In this document: in pieces, positions 14,784 to 23,040 of the stretch
Layout of the letters: each line of letters starts with the position of its first letter
Numbering within the stretch: the stretch's first letter is position 1
Source of the DNA: Lutacidiplasma sp049802875
GTDB taxonomy: Archaea > Thermoplasmatota > Thermoplasmata > Lutacidiplasmatales > UBA184
Reading direction: 5' to 3'
Length of the DNA stretch: 27,030 bases
NCBI GenBank assembly: GCA_049802875.1
Contig: JBARNH010000033.1
Span: 1 to 27,030 of the forward strand
Notes under the pieces: generated by a model
The model's input: only the letters and a program-made list of their open reading frames with translations
What the model was told of the DNA's origin: nothing
The model's database searches: none
Translations under genes and position numbers: made by a program

Positions 14784-15922
14784 GCCCGGCGCTTCACCTT
14801 CCCCACGAACCGGTCGAAGACGAACCCCGCCTCCTGGGGGCCGGGGTGGCCCTCGGGATGGCCCTGCAGGGCGAGGACCCGCCCCGCGGAGTCCCGGAGT
14901 CCCTCGAGCGTACCGTCGTCCGGATTCGTCGCCCAGGCATCGAGACCGGTCCCTACGAGCGAGGCGGGTTCCACCGCGTAGCCGTGGTTCTCGCTCACGA
15001 TGAGCGCGGTTCCGTCCGGAAAACCGATCGTCTTGTTCTGTCCACGGTGACCGTACTTGAGCTTGAACGTGGTCGCGCCCCGAGCGAGCGCAATCAGCTG
15101 GTGACCGAGGCAGATCCCGAGCGTGGGGAGAGCACGCGTCGACGGCCGAGCGAGCTCTTCGATCGTCGCCGCGAGCTGCGCCGGGTCTCCCGGTCCGTTT
15201 CCGACCAACAAGCCGGCGATCCGGCGCCCCCCCCACTTGGTGGGGATGTCCGCGTCATACGGAAGCCGCAGGACCGAGACGCCGCGGTCGAGCAGGGCGC
15301 GAAGGATGCTCGCCTTGATACCGCAATCGAGCACGGCGACGACGGGGCCTCGGCGGCGAGAGAGGAGGGTCGCCCGGGCGGGCGCGACCTCGGTCATGAA
15401 CGCCTCTTCCCCGTACTCCGGAGCGGCACGGATCGCCTTCGAGAGTTCGGCGTCGGACGGTCGACGGTCGGTCGGTCCGACGTCGATGACGCCTCGAACG
15501 ACCCCCTTCGACCGGAGGTGCTCGGTGAGACGTCGCGTGTCGACTCCCCCGACTCCCGGGACTCCCTGCTCGGCCAGCCACTCTCCCAGAGGCGACCGGC
15601 TCGACCAGTGATTCGGGGACGTCGTTCCCCGTACGATCACGCCGCGCGGTTGAACCTCCCCGCTCTCGAGCATCGGTAGGCCGTCGGCGTCGGGACCGTT
15701 CGCGGGGACGCCGTAGTTGCCGATCAACGGGTACGTGAAGGTGAGGATCTGACCGCGAAACGAGGGGTCCGTGAGCGACTCCGGATACCCGACCATCCCC
15801 GTCGTGAAAACGACCTCGCCGACCCGTCGGACCTCCGCGCCGAGGCCGGTGCCGTCAAACCGGGTCCCGTCTTCGAGAAATAGAGTCCCCCCGAGCGCGC
15901 TCTTCGCGGCGCGGGCCGGCAC
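14780..15922 (-). CDS. carA: Carbamoyl-phosphate synthase small subunit (glutamine amidotransferase)
   Basis: CarA hydrolyses glutamine and channels ammonia to CarB. The 380-residue product has the N-terminal CPSase small-subunit domain (LFLEDGTRFDGTGLGAE, VVFTTGMVGYPESLTDPSF) and a class I amidotransferase domain with the nucleophile in GICLGHQ, the KLKYGHRGQN block, and the catalytic His-Glu in QGHPEGHPGP. It starts with GTG at 15922, because no in-frame ATG precedes the conserved N-terminus. It is the first gene of the carA-carB pair, divergent from the thioredoxin-reductase-like gene; both may use the AT-rich patch near 15961. Confidence 0.96.
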   Translation of the reverse strand: MPARAAKSALGGTLFLEDGTRFDGTGLGAEVRRVGEVVFTTGMVGYPESLTDPSFRGQILTFTYPLIGNYGVPANGPDADGLPMLESGEVQPRGVIVRGTTSPNHWSSRSPLGEWLAEQGVPGVGGVDTRRLTEHLRSKGVVRGVIDVGPTDRRPSDAELSKAIRAAPEYGEEAFMTEVAPARATLLSRRRGPVVAVLDCGIKASILRALLDRGVSVLRLPYDADIPTKWGGRRIAGLLVGNGPGDPAQLAATIEELARPSTRALPTLGICLGHQLIALARGATTFKLKYGHRGQNKTIGFPDGTALIVSENHGYAVEPASLVGTGLDAWATNPDDGTLEGLRDSAGRVLALQGHPEGHPGPQEAGFVFDRFVGKVKRRA

Positions 15923-15960
15923 AGCCGTCAGGAACCCGAAGGGAAGGAGGAGGGGGTTCG

Positions 15961-15970
15961 GGTTTAACTT
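15961..15970. promoter_or_regulatory. Shared TATA-like patch between carA and the flavoprotein gene
   Basis: GGTTTAACTT is the only AT-rich run in the divergent intergenic region. It is centred 25 bases before the plus-strand ATG at 15991 and about 44 bases before the carA GTG. In the plus direction a transcript would begin around 15991. Confidence 0.45.
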
Positions 15971-16014
15971 TTGCCGTCGGCCGACCGACGATGCGACGAA
16001 ATTCTGGAGGTACG

Positions 16015-17061
16015 ATGGCCGGTACGAGACGAGGAGCCCTGAAATTCCCCCATCGGGTGGAGCCGACAGTGCCCGGCCTTCCTCGCGTTCAGGAATCGTA
16101 CGATTTCGTCGTCCTCGGGGGCGGGCACGCCGGTCTTCAGGCGGGGCTCAAGGCCGCACTGCTGAGCCATACCGCCGCGATCGTGGACAGGGGCCCGAAA
16201 TACTCGCGATCGTACTATGCCCCGCGAATGGACAACATCCCGGGATTTCCGCACGGGATCTCGGGTCACAAGCTGCTGGACGAGCAGGTCGCGGCGGTGC
16301 GGGCGGCCGACGCGGTCGGGTACTTTACCCCGGCCCATGTGGTCGCGGTCGAACACACCGAGCGGGGGTACTCGGTCTCGTTTGAGTGGCTGAAGCAAAC
16401 GCACGTGGTCCGAGGCCGGGCGCTCGTCCTCGCGATGGGGGTGGTCGACCGGATCCCCGTCGTCGGGGGGTCGATCGAACCGATCTTCCCGTGGGCGAAC
16501 CAGGCGCTGGTCGACTTCTGCATCCTGTGCGACGGCCACGAACTGACCGGGAAGTCGATCGCGGTCATCGGGCACGACCCGTTCGCGGCGCGGACCGCGC
16601 TCGACCTCCTCCACTTTCGGCCGAAGTCGGTCGAAATCCTCACGCACGGCCAACCGTTCCTCAGGGACGCCCGCGAGGAAGATCGTACGACCCTGACCGC
16701 CGCCCTTGCGGAGCACGGGATCGGTCACTCGGAACTCGAGATGGTCGGTTTCGACGAGATCCGGGAGAAGCGCTTCGGGGTGAAGTTCGCCGACGGGAGC
16801 CACCGGAGCTTCGACCGGGGGTTCAGCGCGCTCGGCTGGTACGACATGCATCAGGAGTTCCCCCGTCGCCTCGGGTGCCGCTTCGACGCCGAGGGGTACG
16901 TCGTGACCGACGAGGACTGCCGAGCCCTGGACGCGACCACGGGAGCCCCGATCCCGGGCCTCTACTGCGTGGGCGATCAGCGGAACGGCTGGAACCAGAT
17001 CCCCGAGGCGTGGGCGACCGCGGAACGCGCGGTGATCCACGCGTATTCCTGGTACCTCTGA
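16015..17061 (+). CDS. Thioredoxin-reductase-like flavoprotein with a degenerate NADPH motif
   Basis: In this 348-residue protein the FAD-binding motif VVLGGGHAGLQAG is at 33-45. The redox-active pair is in FCILCDGHE, with Cys169 and Cys172 preceding Asp-Gly as in bacterial-type thioredoxin reductases. The C-terminal FAD motif is LYCVGDQRNGWNQIPEA. The second nucleotide site, expected as GxGxxA, reads IGHDPFAA (185-192) with Asp in place of the second Gly, and no HRRxxxR motif for the NADPH 2'-phosphate is seen. It probably reduces thioredoxin or a similar dithiol protein from a donor other than NADPH. The ATG at 16015 has GGAGG just upstream; the ATG at 15991 would give a leaderless start with eight more residues. 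Confidence 0.88.
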   Translation: MAGTRRGALKFPHRVEPTVPGLPRVQESYDFVVLGGGHAGLQAGLKAALLSHTAAIVDRGPKYSRSYYAPRMDNIPGFPHGISGHKLLDEQVAAVRAADAVGYFTPAHVVAVEHTERGYSVSFEWLKQTHVVRGRALVLAMGVVDRIPVVGGSIEPIFPWANQALVDFCILCDGHELTGKSIAVIGHDPFAARTALDLLHFRPKSVEILTHGQPFLRDAREEDRTTLTAALAEHGIGHSELEMVGFDEIREKRFGVKFADGSHRSFDRGFSALGWYDMHQEFPRRLGCRFDAEGYVVTDEDCRALDATTGAPIPGLYCVGDQRNGWNQIPEAWATAERAVIHAYSWYL

Positions 17062-17077
17062 GCGCCGTCCCCCCGCA

Positions 17078-17830
17078 TCACCCGGCCGGCGTCGGGCGAG
17101 CGGGGCTCGCGACGTCCAGGTGGTGGGCCAGCTCGCCGAGATCCGTCGCGACGGCGGAGGCGCCCGCCGCGAGCAACCGGTCCGCGCTCATCGGCCCGGA
17201 GGTCGGTTCGGACGGGTCCGGTAGCACCGCGTAGAACCGAACGTGGGCGCGCGTCGCACATTCCGCATCGATCAGATGATCGCCGACGTAGAGGGCACGT
17301 TCGATCGGGATCTCCATCTCCCGCAGCAATAGGTGGAGCGCCTCGGGTGACGGTTTCTGAGGACCGGGAGCACTTCGCGTGCGGAGATACGGGAAGAACG
17401 TTCCCAAGCCCGTTCGAGCGAGCGCATTCCGAGCGAAGTACTCGGAGCTGCGGGTCAGGACCCCCAATCGGAAGCCGCGATCGCTGAGCATCCGCAAGAG
17501 CGGCTCCGCGCCCGGGCGCACGACGGTCCGTGGCAAGGCCTCCGCTTCGATCGCGTCGATCCGTTTCGGATACTCCGCCTCGAAGCGGAACAGGTTCCCT
17601 TCGGGTCCCCCCGAGTTGGCGAGCTCCTGACGCGCGGTCTCGACGATCCGGTGGATCGGTTCCTCGACGGAGAGGTGACCCGGTATCACGCCGTACTTCT
17701 CGGCGATGCGGATCAATTCGGCCCGCATGCGTCCGAAGTCATGATGCGAGAGGACGAGAGTACCGTCCAGGTCGAAGACGACCCCGAGCAGCGGCTCGAG
17801 GAAGTGCGGCTCGACGTCCCGGGGTGGCAT
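17078..17830 (-). CDS. HAD-superfamily phosphatase (phosphoglycolate-phosphatase-like)
   Basis: This 250-residue protein has all HAD motifs: VFDLDGTLV with nucleophile Asp20 and Asp22, motif II in LGVLTRSSEYF, motif III Lys in QKPSPEALHLLL, and motif IV YVGDHLIDAECA. A helical cap of about 80 residues follows motif I, as in beta-phosphoglucomutase and phosphoglycolate phosphatase relatives. The substrate cannot be assigned. The ATG at 17830 is preceded by GGAGGGG, a good ribosome-binding site; a TTG at 17881 is less likely. It converges with the flavoprotein gene 16 bases away, and it overlaps no other gene. Confidence 0.9.
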   Translation of the reverse strand: MPPRDVEPHFLEPLLGVVFDLDGTLVLSHHDFGRMRAELIRIAEKYGVIPGHLSVEEPIHRIVETARQELANSGGPEGNLFRFEAEYPKRIDAIEAEALPRTVVRPGAEPLLRMLSDRGFRLGVLTRSSEYFARNALARTGLGTFFPYLRTRSAPGPQKPSPEALHLLLREMEIPIERALYVGDHLIDAECATRAHVRFYAVLPDPSEPTSGPMSADRLLAAGASAVATDLGELAHHLDVASPARPTPAG

Positions 17831-17905
17831 CTCCCCTCCACGCCACGACGGTCCGAGGGGAAGGTAAGGGTTTGCTTCCAAGCGAACGAGGGGTCGCGAC
17901 GGGGC

Positions 17906-18193
17906 TCAGGGTTTCTGGTGATAGGCGAGACCGTACCACGTCCCTCGTTCCTTGTCGAACGTCGTCCCGCACTGATAGCAGAAGAAGATCCGCGCGGGGG
18001 GATCCTTCGGTTCGAACTCCATGGTCGTGCCGCAGATTGGACAGCACAGCCGCGACTGGACCTCGGGGAGACCGTGCCAGGTATCACGACGGCGGTCGTA
18101 GACGACGCCGTGGTGGGGGCAGACGAACATTGGGTACGGGACCGACGAGCTCGTGGGACCCGTCATCGCACGCCCGCAGACGGGACAGTACAT
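17906..18193 (-). CDS. Tandem double zinc-ribbon protein
   Basis: This 95-residue protein is made of two similar zinc ribbons. The first is MYCPVCGRAM ... FVCPHHGVVYD, followed by DTWHGLP; the second is CCPICGTTMEF ... FFCYQCGTTFD, followed by GTWYGLA. The repeat of TW-x-GL after each ribbon points to an internal duplication. In the first unit the last metal ligand is His in CPHH. Such proteins usually bind nucleic acid or act as adaptors. It lies 48 bases downstream of the DNA methylase gene on the same strand, so co-transcription is plausible. Confidence 0.8.
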   Translation of the reverse strand: MYCPVCGRAMTGPTSSSVPYPMFVCPHHGVVYDRRRDTWHGLPEVQSRLCCPICGTTMEFEPKDPPARIFFCYQCGTTFDKERGTWYGLAYHQKP

Positions 18194-18241
18194 CGGTTGG
18201 GAGAACGGTGCCAGGCTGCGAAGAACCTACCGCCCGAGTGG

Positions 18242-19753
18242 TTACGCCGCGGCGCTCGGTCGCTCGAGCGTGACGACCGACTCGCGGAGGACGAACGACC
18301 GACGTTGTCCGCTCCGACGGGTGCGGGCGACCTCGACCGAAACGATGCGGTAGCCGAGGGCGGCTCCGAGGCGGGCCGTGAGGAGGTCCCCGGGCACGTA
18401 CGTGCCCGCGAGGAGGGAATCTCCGACGACGAGCACGAAGTGGCCACCCGGCACGAGCGCATCGCGGACCCTCGTGAGCACCGGTACGAGGTCCGCAAAG
18501 TAGCGGTGGACGACCGCGTGCGCGTCGTCGCGACGGTAGGAGCCCTTGCGTTCTACGTTGTCCCGGATACGAGGGAGGATCTCGTCCAACCAGGGGTCGG
18601 GAGCACCGACCACCCCGCGATACTCCTGCGTTTCCGAGCGAGGCAGGTTGTCGCACGCAACCTCCGCGCTCCGGAGTGCGGCGAGGTCCGCGTACGACCG
18701 AGCGTAGCCCAGCCACGCGAGGTCGAGCTTGTAGTTCATGACGTAGTCCATTCCGTTGACGTAGGGTGGGCTCGTCACCGCGAGGTCCACCGAGCCGCCC
18801 GGCCAACTCGCCGAGCGAGCATCCCCCTCCTCGACGCGCGACGGCGGCCCCCATTGCGTCCGCTCGCGTCGAAGCTCCTCGAGGTCGCCGGCCATCTCCT
18901 CGATCGCCACCAGGAACCGGTCGAACGGGTCCCTATCGGAAGGCTGGTGCCGCCGGTTGTATCCGAGGCACGGAGAGCGATGGAGACGGCTGGAGGGGAT
19001 CAGGATGCGACCGAACGCGAGACGCAGCGCGTCCGGGATCGGGCGCCCTCCCGCGGGGAGCGCGTCCCGAAGCCGGGTGAGGTCGTCGAGGGCCTCGGGG
19101 TCGAACTGTCGCCGGGTCTCTCGAAGGAACGGGAGGCTACCGGTACTTCGCCGTCGCGCATTACGAACCACTCGCTGGGCCGCGGCGCGGAGCGGGCCCG
19201 AGCGAAGCTCGAACCGTGTCTTGACGCGGGCGGCCAGGACGGCGGGGGCGAGCAACTCGGTTCCGAGAGCTCGGCCCCCCCACCGGCGGGTCTCCACGAG
19301 CGTCGTGCCGCTCCCCGCGAAGGGGTCGAGTACGACGGCGCGGCGCGGGAGGTCGGCGCCGTCGAGTACCCCCCGAACGAACTCGGCTGAGTATCCCTGA
19401 ACGTACGGCCACCAGCGGTGGATCGGTAGCGATTCGTTGGACCGAAAGGTGATCGGTCCGCCGTATCGGCCGAGCGCTACTCCATTCTCCCGGACAAACC
19501 GGTCGACGAACGCGGGGGGGTCGACGAAATCACTCCGCTCGTCGAGGCGTTCGAAGTCCCGAAGGACGTAAAGGCCCCTCCCGAGGCGGAAGACATCCCC
19601 CCGGAGCCGCAGGTGGGCGAGCGCCCGCTCGACTCGGTCCGGTCGATCGTCGAGGCGCGCGGCGAGCTGACGGACGGTGGCGCCCACCGCACCGGATTCG
19701 CCGAGCGCCTCGCGCACACCGTCGTCGAACAGCTCGTGCGTCGCCTCCGGCAC
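18242..19753 (-). CDS. DNA N4-cytosine/N6-adenine methylase with N-terminal winged helix
   Basis: The 503-residue protein has the SAM-binding motif VLDPFAGSGTT at ~141-151 and the catalytic TSPPYVNGMDY at ~327-337, typical of amino-methyltransferases acting on DNA. Motif I precedes motif IV, with about 175 residues between them that may hold target recognition. Residues ~22-68 (TVRQLAARLDDRPDRVERAL...RLGRGLYVLRD) look like a winged helix. The start is a GTG at 19753, 28 bases from a TATA-like box, so the message should be leaderless; longer frames overlap the CHAD gene out of frame. No restriction endonuclease gene is near, so it seems to be an orphan methylase. An RNA target is less likely but not excluded. 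Confidence 0.85.
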   Translation of the reverse strand: MPEATHELFDDGVREALGESGAVGATVRQLAARLDDRPDRVERALAHLRLRGDVFRLGRGLYVLRDFERLDERSDFVDPPAFVDRFVRENGVALGRYGGPITFRSNESLPIHRWWPYVQGYSAEFVRGVLDGADLPRRAVVLDPFAGSGTTLVETRRWGGRALGTELLAPAVLAARVKTRFELRSGPLRAAAQRVVRNARRRSTGSLPFLRETRRQFDPEALDDLTRLRDALPAGGRPIPDALRLAFGRILIPSSRLHRSPCLGYNRRHQPSDRDPFDRFLVAIEEMAGDLEELRRERTQWGPPSRVEEGDARSASWPGGSVDLAVTSPPYVNGMDYVMNYKLDLAWLGYARSYADLAALRSAEVACDNLPRSETQEYRGVVGAPDPWLDEILPRIRDNVERKGSYRRDDAHAVVHRYFADLVPVLTRVRDALVPGGHFVLVVGDSLLAGTYVPGDLLTARLGAALGYRIVSVEVARTRRSGQRRSFVLRESVVTLERPSAAA

Positions 19754-19776
19754 GAGGGGCCCAGAGGAGGCGGTGC

Positions 19777-19784
19777 CTAAGAAC
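19777..19784 (-). promoter_or_regulatory. TATA-like box for the methylase, inside the CHAD gene end
   Basis: TTCTTAGG on the minus strand is centred about 28 bases before the GTG at 19753. Its TAG is also the stop codon of the CHAD gene, so promoter and gene end overlap. This supports the short GTG start for the methylase. Confidence 0.4.
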
Positions 19785-20685
19785 GTGCCCGTCGGGCACG
19801 CGACGGCCGGTGGACCGCCGGCGGAGAGGCGGGCTCCGGCCAGGGGTGAGTGTCGAGCGAGGCCCGGATCGTCTCGCGGACCCGGCGCCGCTCTCGCTTC
19901 AACGATCGGGCCCACTCCGTCGAGCGGAGGTCCGGGTCGAGCCCCGCCAGGACCACGTCGAGGTCGTGCAATCGACCGAGGCGGTCCTGGAGCCGGCGGG
20001 CCAACGGAGGGAAGGCGCCCGCCCAAGGCCCGTCGATGCGGGCGCGGACCTCCTCCAGGTGACGGAGGCGACGGACCCGAATTCGCAACCGATGGAGTCG
20101 CGTCGTGCTGGGCCGACGCCGGGCCTTCCCGAGCGCCGCTCGAACGTCGTCATGGCGACGATCCTGTTCGTCGTTCAGGAGTTCGATGAGGTGGGCACCC
20201 GATCCGGGGCGAGTGCCCCACTCGAGTCCCTCGCGCAGACCCTCGAAGAGGTGGGCGTCTCGTTCCGAGCGGAGGAACACCCCGAGCAACTCTCGACCGG
20301 TCCGCGACTCGTCGCGGAGCTTCGCGCGCAGACGGGCGACGAGCGCGACGTCCACGCCCAAAGGGTGCGGCAGGGAGGCACCCTCGATGAGTTCGATCAT
20401 CACATCACGATCCCGTACCCGTCCGACCAAGCGAGCGAGGCGTTTCAGTCGTCGTTCGTGCGGCCGCACCATCGCCCGGTGCCGGGCGGTCAACAGGCCG
20501 TCCCAGATCGCGAGCGCATGGCGCAGACGGCGCATCTCTCGGTGCAGATGATGCAAGCTCTCGGGGGAGGGGTACGTCCGGTCCACGACCTCGTCGACCG
20601 ACCCGGCGACCTCGGCGAGGAGGCGTTCGAGCTCGCGGACGAGAGCGACCGGGCGGATCCGGGGAGGTCTTCGTGCCGCGGTCAC
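19777..20685 (-). CDS. CHAD-domain protein, probably polyphosphate-binding
   Basis: In this 302-residue protein almost the whole length is a CHAD domain, an all-helical, basic, His-rich fold of two four-helix halves. The repeated signature is visible twice: HHLHREMRRLRHAL (45-58) with VRDRDVMIELI (90-100), and TRLHRLRIRVRRLRHLEE (195-212) followed by GRLHDLDVVLAGL. CHAD proteins are known to bind inorganic polyphosphate through their basic central pore. No CYTH (triphosphatase) domain is fused. The gene is divergent from the Ppx/GppA gene, which acts on polyphosphate or (p)ppGpp in known members, so a shared role in polyphosphate is likely. It starts with GTG; the last ~30 residues are Pro/Arg-rich. 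Confidence 0.9.
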   Translation of the reverse strand: MTAARRPPRIRPVALVRELERLLAEVAGSVDEVVDRTYPSPESLHHLHREMRRLRHALAIWDGLLTARHRAMVRPHERRLKRLARLVGRVRDRDVMIELIEGASLPHPLGVDVALVARLRAKLRDESRTGRELLGVFLRSERDAHLFEGLREGLEWGTRPGSGAHLIELLNDEQDRRHDDVRAALGKARRRPSTTRLHRLRIRVRRLRHLEEVRARIDGPWAGAFPPLARRLQDRLGRLHDLDVVLAGLDPDLRSTEWARSLKRERRRVRETIRASLDTHPWPEPASPPAVHRPSRARRARS

Positions 20686-20711
20686 CGTCCAATTCCATTC
20701 CCGCCAGACGA

Positions 20712-20762
20712 CCGTAGATTAGTAAATCCTCGGTCAGCGGTGGGTCGTTCGCTTACCGCTAT
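20712..20762. promoter_or_regulatory. Divergent promoter region between the CHAD and Ppx/GppA genes
   Basis: The 101-base gap holds an AT-rich patch, GATTAGTAAATC near 20717-20728, with symmetric GATT and AATC arms, about 38 bases before the CHAD GTG. A second TATA-like run, GCTTACC at about 20751, lies 33 bases before the Ppx GTG. The near-symmetric element could also be an operator; this is inference. Confidence 0.35.
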
Positions 20763-20786
20763 TAGGGATGCCCGCTGTGGCAGGTC

Positions 20787-22349
20787 GTGGAGCGCGCCCG
20801 ATCGGTCGCACTCCATCGAGCGGCCGAGGGTCCCCGCGTCCGTGCGGGGCGGACGATCGGTGTGATCGACGTCGGTTCGAACACGGCCCGATTCGTCGCG
20901 TTCGAGGCAGCGTCCTCCGGTACCGTACGGGCATTTTACGAATCCAAGGAGTCGCCGCGCCTCGGGCTCGGGACCGGGCCCGACGGGCGGCTGAGCTCCG
21001 CGGCCATGGAGCGTGGGGTCACCGCGGTCCAACGGTTCGCGCTCGCGGTCCGCTCGCTGGGTTTGGGCCGTACCATCGCCGTCGCAACGAGCGCGGTGCG
21101 CGATGCATCCAACGGCAGCGAATTCGTCCGTCAGGTCGAACGGTCGACCGGGGTGGCGCTCCGCATCATCTCGGGCGCCGAGGAGGCTCGGTACGCCTAC
21201 CTCGGGATGGCGGGGGCCTGGGAGCTCGAGAACGACCTGGTCTGCGACCTGGGCGGAGGGTCGCTGCAGCTGGCGGAGGTCCGGTCCGGCCAGATGCGGA
21301 ACTCGGTGAGCGTCCCCCTCGGCGTACTCCGACTCTCCCAACGCTTCCTAGATCACGACCCTCCGAAACGACGCGAGGCCGACGAGCTCCGGGAGTACGT
21401 CCGGGAGACCCTCCGCTCGGTACTCGACGCGTTCGGAGGTCGCGGGTACCGCCTCTTCGGCATCGGGGGGACCGTCCGTTCGCTCGCCCGTGCCGCGATC
21501 GAGTTTCGCGATTATCCGGTCTCTCGGGTCCACGGCTATCCACTCTGGGGGCACGACCTCGACGCGCTCGGCGAACTGTTGGGGGAGATGTCCGCGGCCA
21601 AACGACGCGCAGTCCCGGGGATCGGGGCGGACCGCGCCGACGTCGTGATCGCCGGGATCATCGTGCTCGAGGAGCTGGTGCGGGCGACCAACGCGGAGCG
21701 GATCACCGTCTCGGGGACGGGGATCCGGGAAGGACTCGCGCTGGAGGCGATCGGCGCGAAGCTCCCGGTCCCGGCGGAACGGTTGGCCGAGAGGTCCGCC
21801 GCCGCCGCAGCGGAGTCGTTCGCCTTTCGCCTCGACCACGGACGGGGGGTCGCCGACACGTCCCTCGCGCTGTTCGAGGTCCTCTCCCCGCGCTTTGAGT
21901 GGGGTCGCAGCGAGGGGCTGGCGCTTCGGGTCGCGGCCTGGATGCACGACGCCGGTACCGCCATTGACCTCTGGCGTCATGCCTACCACTCCGCCTACCT
22001 GATCCAGAATTACCCGATCTGGGGACTCGACCAGCGCGAGGTCCTCCTCGCGTCGATGGCGGCTCGATTGCATGAGGGCGGGGACCTCCCGTCGGCGTGG
22101 AAGAAGGGGTTCCTGCCGATCATCCGCGGGACCGACCTCGACACCGCCCACCGGTTGGGCGCGATCCTCGAGGTCGCCGAGCTCACGTCCGCCGCGCATC
22201 CGCGCTTCTCCCTCGGGGGGGCCGGCAAGACCCTCACGTTGGTCTTTTCTGCCCCCACGGATACGACCCTTCCCGCGCACTGGGAAGAGAAGGTCCGAAA
22301 ACCCATGGAGCGGGCATTCGAGGTCGAGGTCCGGATCCGTGATCTCTGA
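20787..22349 (+). CDS. Ppx/GppA-family phosphatase with C-terminal HD-type domain
   Basis: This 520-residue protein has two parts. Residues ~23-320 form the actin-like exopolyphosphatase/guanosine-pentaphosphatase domain: GVIDVGSNTARFVAFE at 25-40, VATSAVRDASNG, the phosphate loop DLGGGS at 154-159, and the GIGGTVRSLA loop. Residues ~325-520 are a helical HD-like domain with WMHDAG (His387-Asp388) and HSAYLIQNYPIWGL, as in long Ppx proteins of the E. coli type. The likely reaction is release of phosphate from polyphosphate ends, or removal of the gamma phosphate of pppGpp. It starts with GTG. Its last 11 bases overlap the first tmk-like gene, so translation of the two is probably coupled. Confidence 0.93.
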   Translation: MERARSVALHRAAEGPRVRAGRTIGVIDVGSNTARFVAFEAASSGTVRAFYESKESPRLGLGTGPDGRLSSAAMERGVTAVQRFALAVRSLGLGRTIAVATSAVRDASNGSEFVRQVERSTGVALRIISGAEEARYAYLGMAGAWELENDLVCDLGGGSLQLAEVRSGQMRNSVSVPLGVLRLSQRFLDHDPPKRREADELREYVRETLRSVLDAFGGRGYRLFGIGGTVRSLARAAIEFRDYPVSRVHGYPLWGHDLDALGELLGEMSAAKRRAVPGIGADRADVVIAGIIVLEELVRATNAERITVSGTGIREGLALEAIGAKLPVPAERLAERSAAAAAESFAFRLDHGRGVADTSLALFEVLSPRFEWGRSEGLALRVAAWMHDAGTAIDLWRHAYHSAYLIQNYPIWGLDQREVLLASMAARLHEGGDLPSAWKKGFLPIIRGTDLDTAHRLGAILEVAELTSAAHPRFSLGGAGKTLTLVFSAPTDTTLPAHWEEKVRKPMERAFEVEVRIRDL

Positions 22350-23040
22350 GACCCCGAGCCCCACCCACGGTTTCCCCGGCCGCCTCTTCGTCTTCGAAGG
22401 ACTCGACGGGAGCGGAAAGTCGACCCAAGCCTCGTTGCTCGGAAAGTGGCTTCAGGCCCAGGGATACCGGGTGTTCTTCACCGAGTGGAACTCGTCGGAA
22501 CTGACCTCCGAGACGATCCGTCGTGGCAAAAAGAAGAACCTGTTGACGCCGACCACGTTCTCGTTGCTGCACGCGACCGACTTCGCCGACCGCTTCGAGC
22601 GGCAGATCCTACCCCCCCTTCGGGCGGGGTACGTCGTCGTGTGCGACCGGTACGCCTACACCGCGTTCGTCCGGGATGCGGCGCGCGGATGCGACCCGGC
22701 GTGGGTCCGGAACATCTACTCCTTCGCTCCCCGACCGGACCGGGTGTTCTATTTCCGGGTACCCGTGGCGGTGACGCTCAAGCGGAAGATCGCCTCGCGC
22801 CTACGGATCAACTACTACGAGGCCGGGATGGACCTCGGACTCTCGGACGACCTCCACGACAGCTACCAGCGGTTCCAGACCCGCCTGAAGCAAGAGTACG
22901 AGCGGATGGCACGGACGGACGAGTTCACCGTGATCGATTCGCGGCGACCCGTCGAGACCATCCAGGCGGAACTGCGCAACCACGTTCGCCCGATCCTCCA
23001 GAACTTCCCCACCGGCGAGAAGCTGATGCATGACGGATAG
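22339..23040 (+). CDS. Thymidylate-kinase-like P-loop kinase, first of a tandem pair
   Basis: This 233-residue protein has a full Walker A motif, FEGLDGSGKSTQ, with Lys27, and the nucleotide-monophosphate-kinase Asp-Arg pair in VVCDRYAYTAF (Asp103, Arg104). The fold and length fit thymidylate kinase (dTMP to dTDP). However, the DRYxxSxxAYQ signature of proven Tmk is not matched past DRY, since the segment continues TAFVRDAARG, and the lid region reads NYYEAGMDLGLSDD. The same lid block recurs in the next gene. It may therefore be a special phosphotransferase and not the housekeeping Tmk. It starts with GTG, overlaps Ppx/GppA by 11 bases, and its end overlaps the next gene by 11 bases. Confidence 0.85.
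   Translation: MISETPSPTHGFPGRLFVFEGLDGSGKSTQASLLGKWLQAQGYRVFFTEWNSSELTSETIRRGKKKNLLTPTTFSLLHATDFADRFERQILPPLRAGYVVVCDRYAYTAFVRDAARGCDPAWVRNIYSFAPRPDRVFYFRVPVAVTLKRKIASRLRINYYEAGMDLGLSDDLHDSYQRFQTRLKQEYERMARTDEFTVIDSRRPVETIQAELRNHVRPILQNFPTGEKLMHDG

Noticed and set aside
11769..14981. Very long plus-strand open frame (about 1070 codons) opposite carB.
   Set aside because: It is the antisense shadow of a GC-rich, clearly conserved gene; its translation is full of Arg, Asp and Glu with no domain, and it spans the carA-carB junction.
17651..19390. Long plus-strand frame opposite the HAD, zinc-ribbon and methylase genes.
   Set aside because: It crosses three genes with clear motifs on the other strand and has low-complexity charged sequence only.
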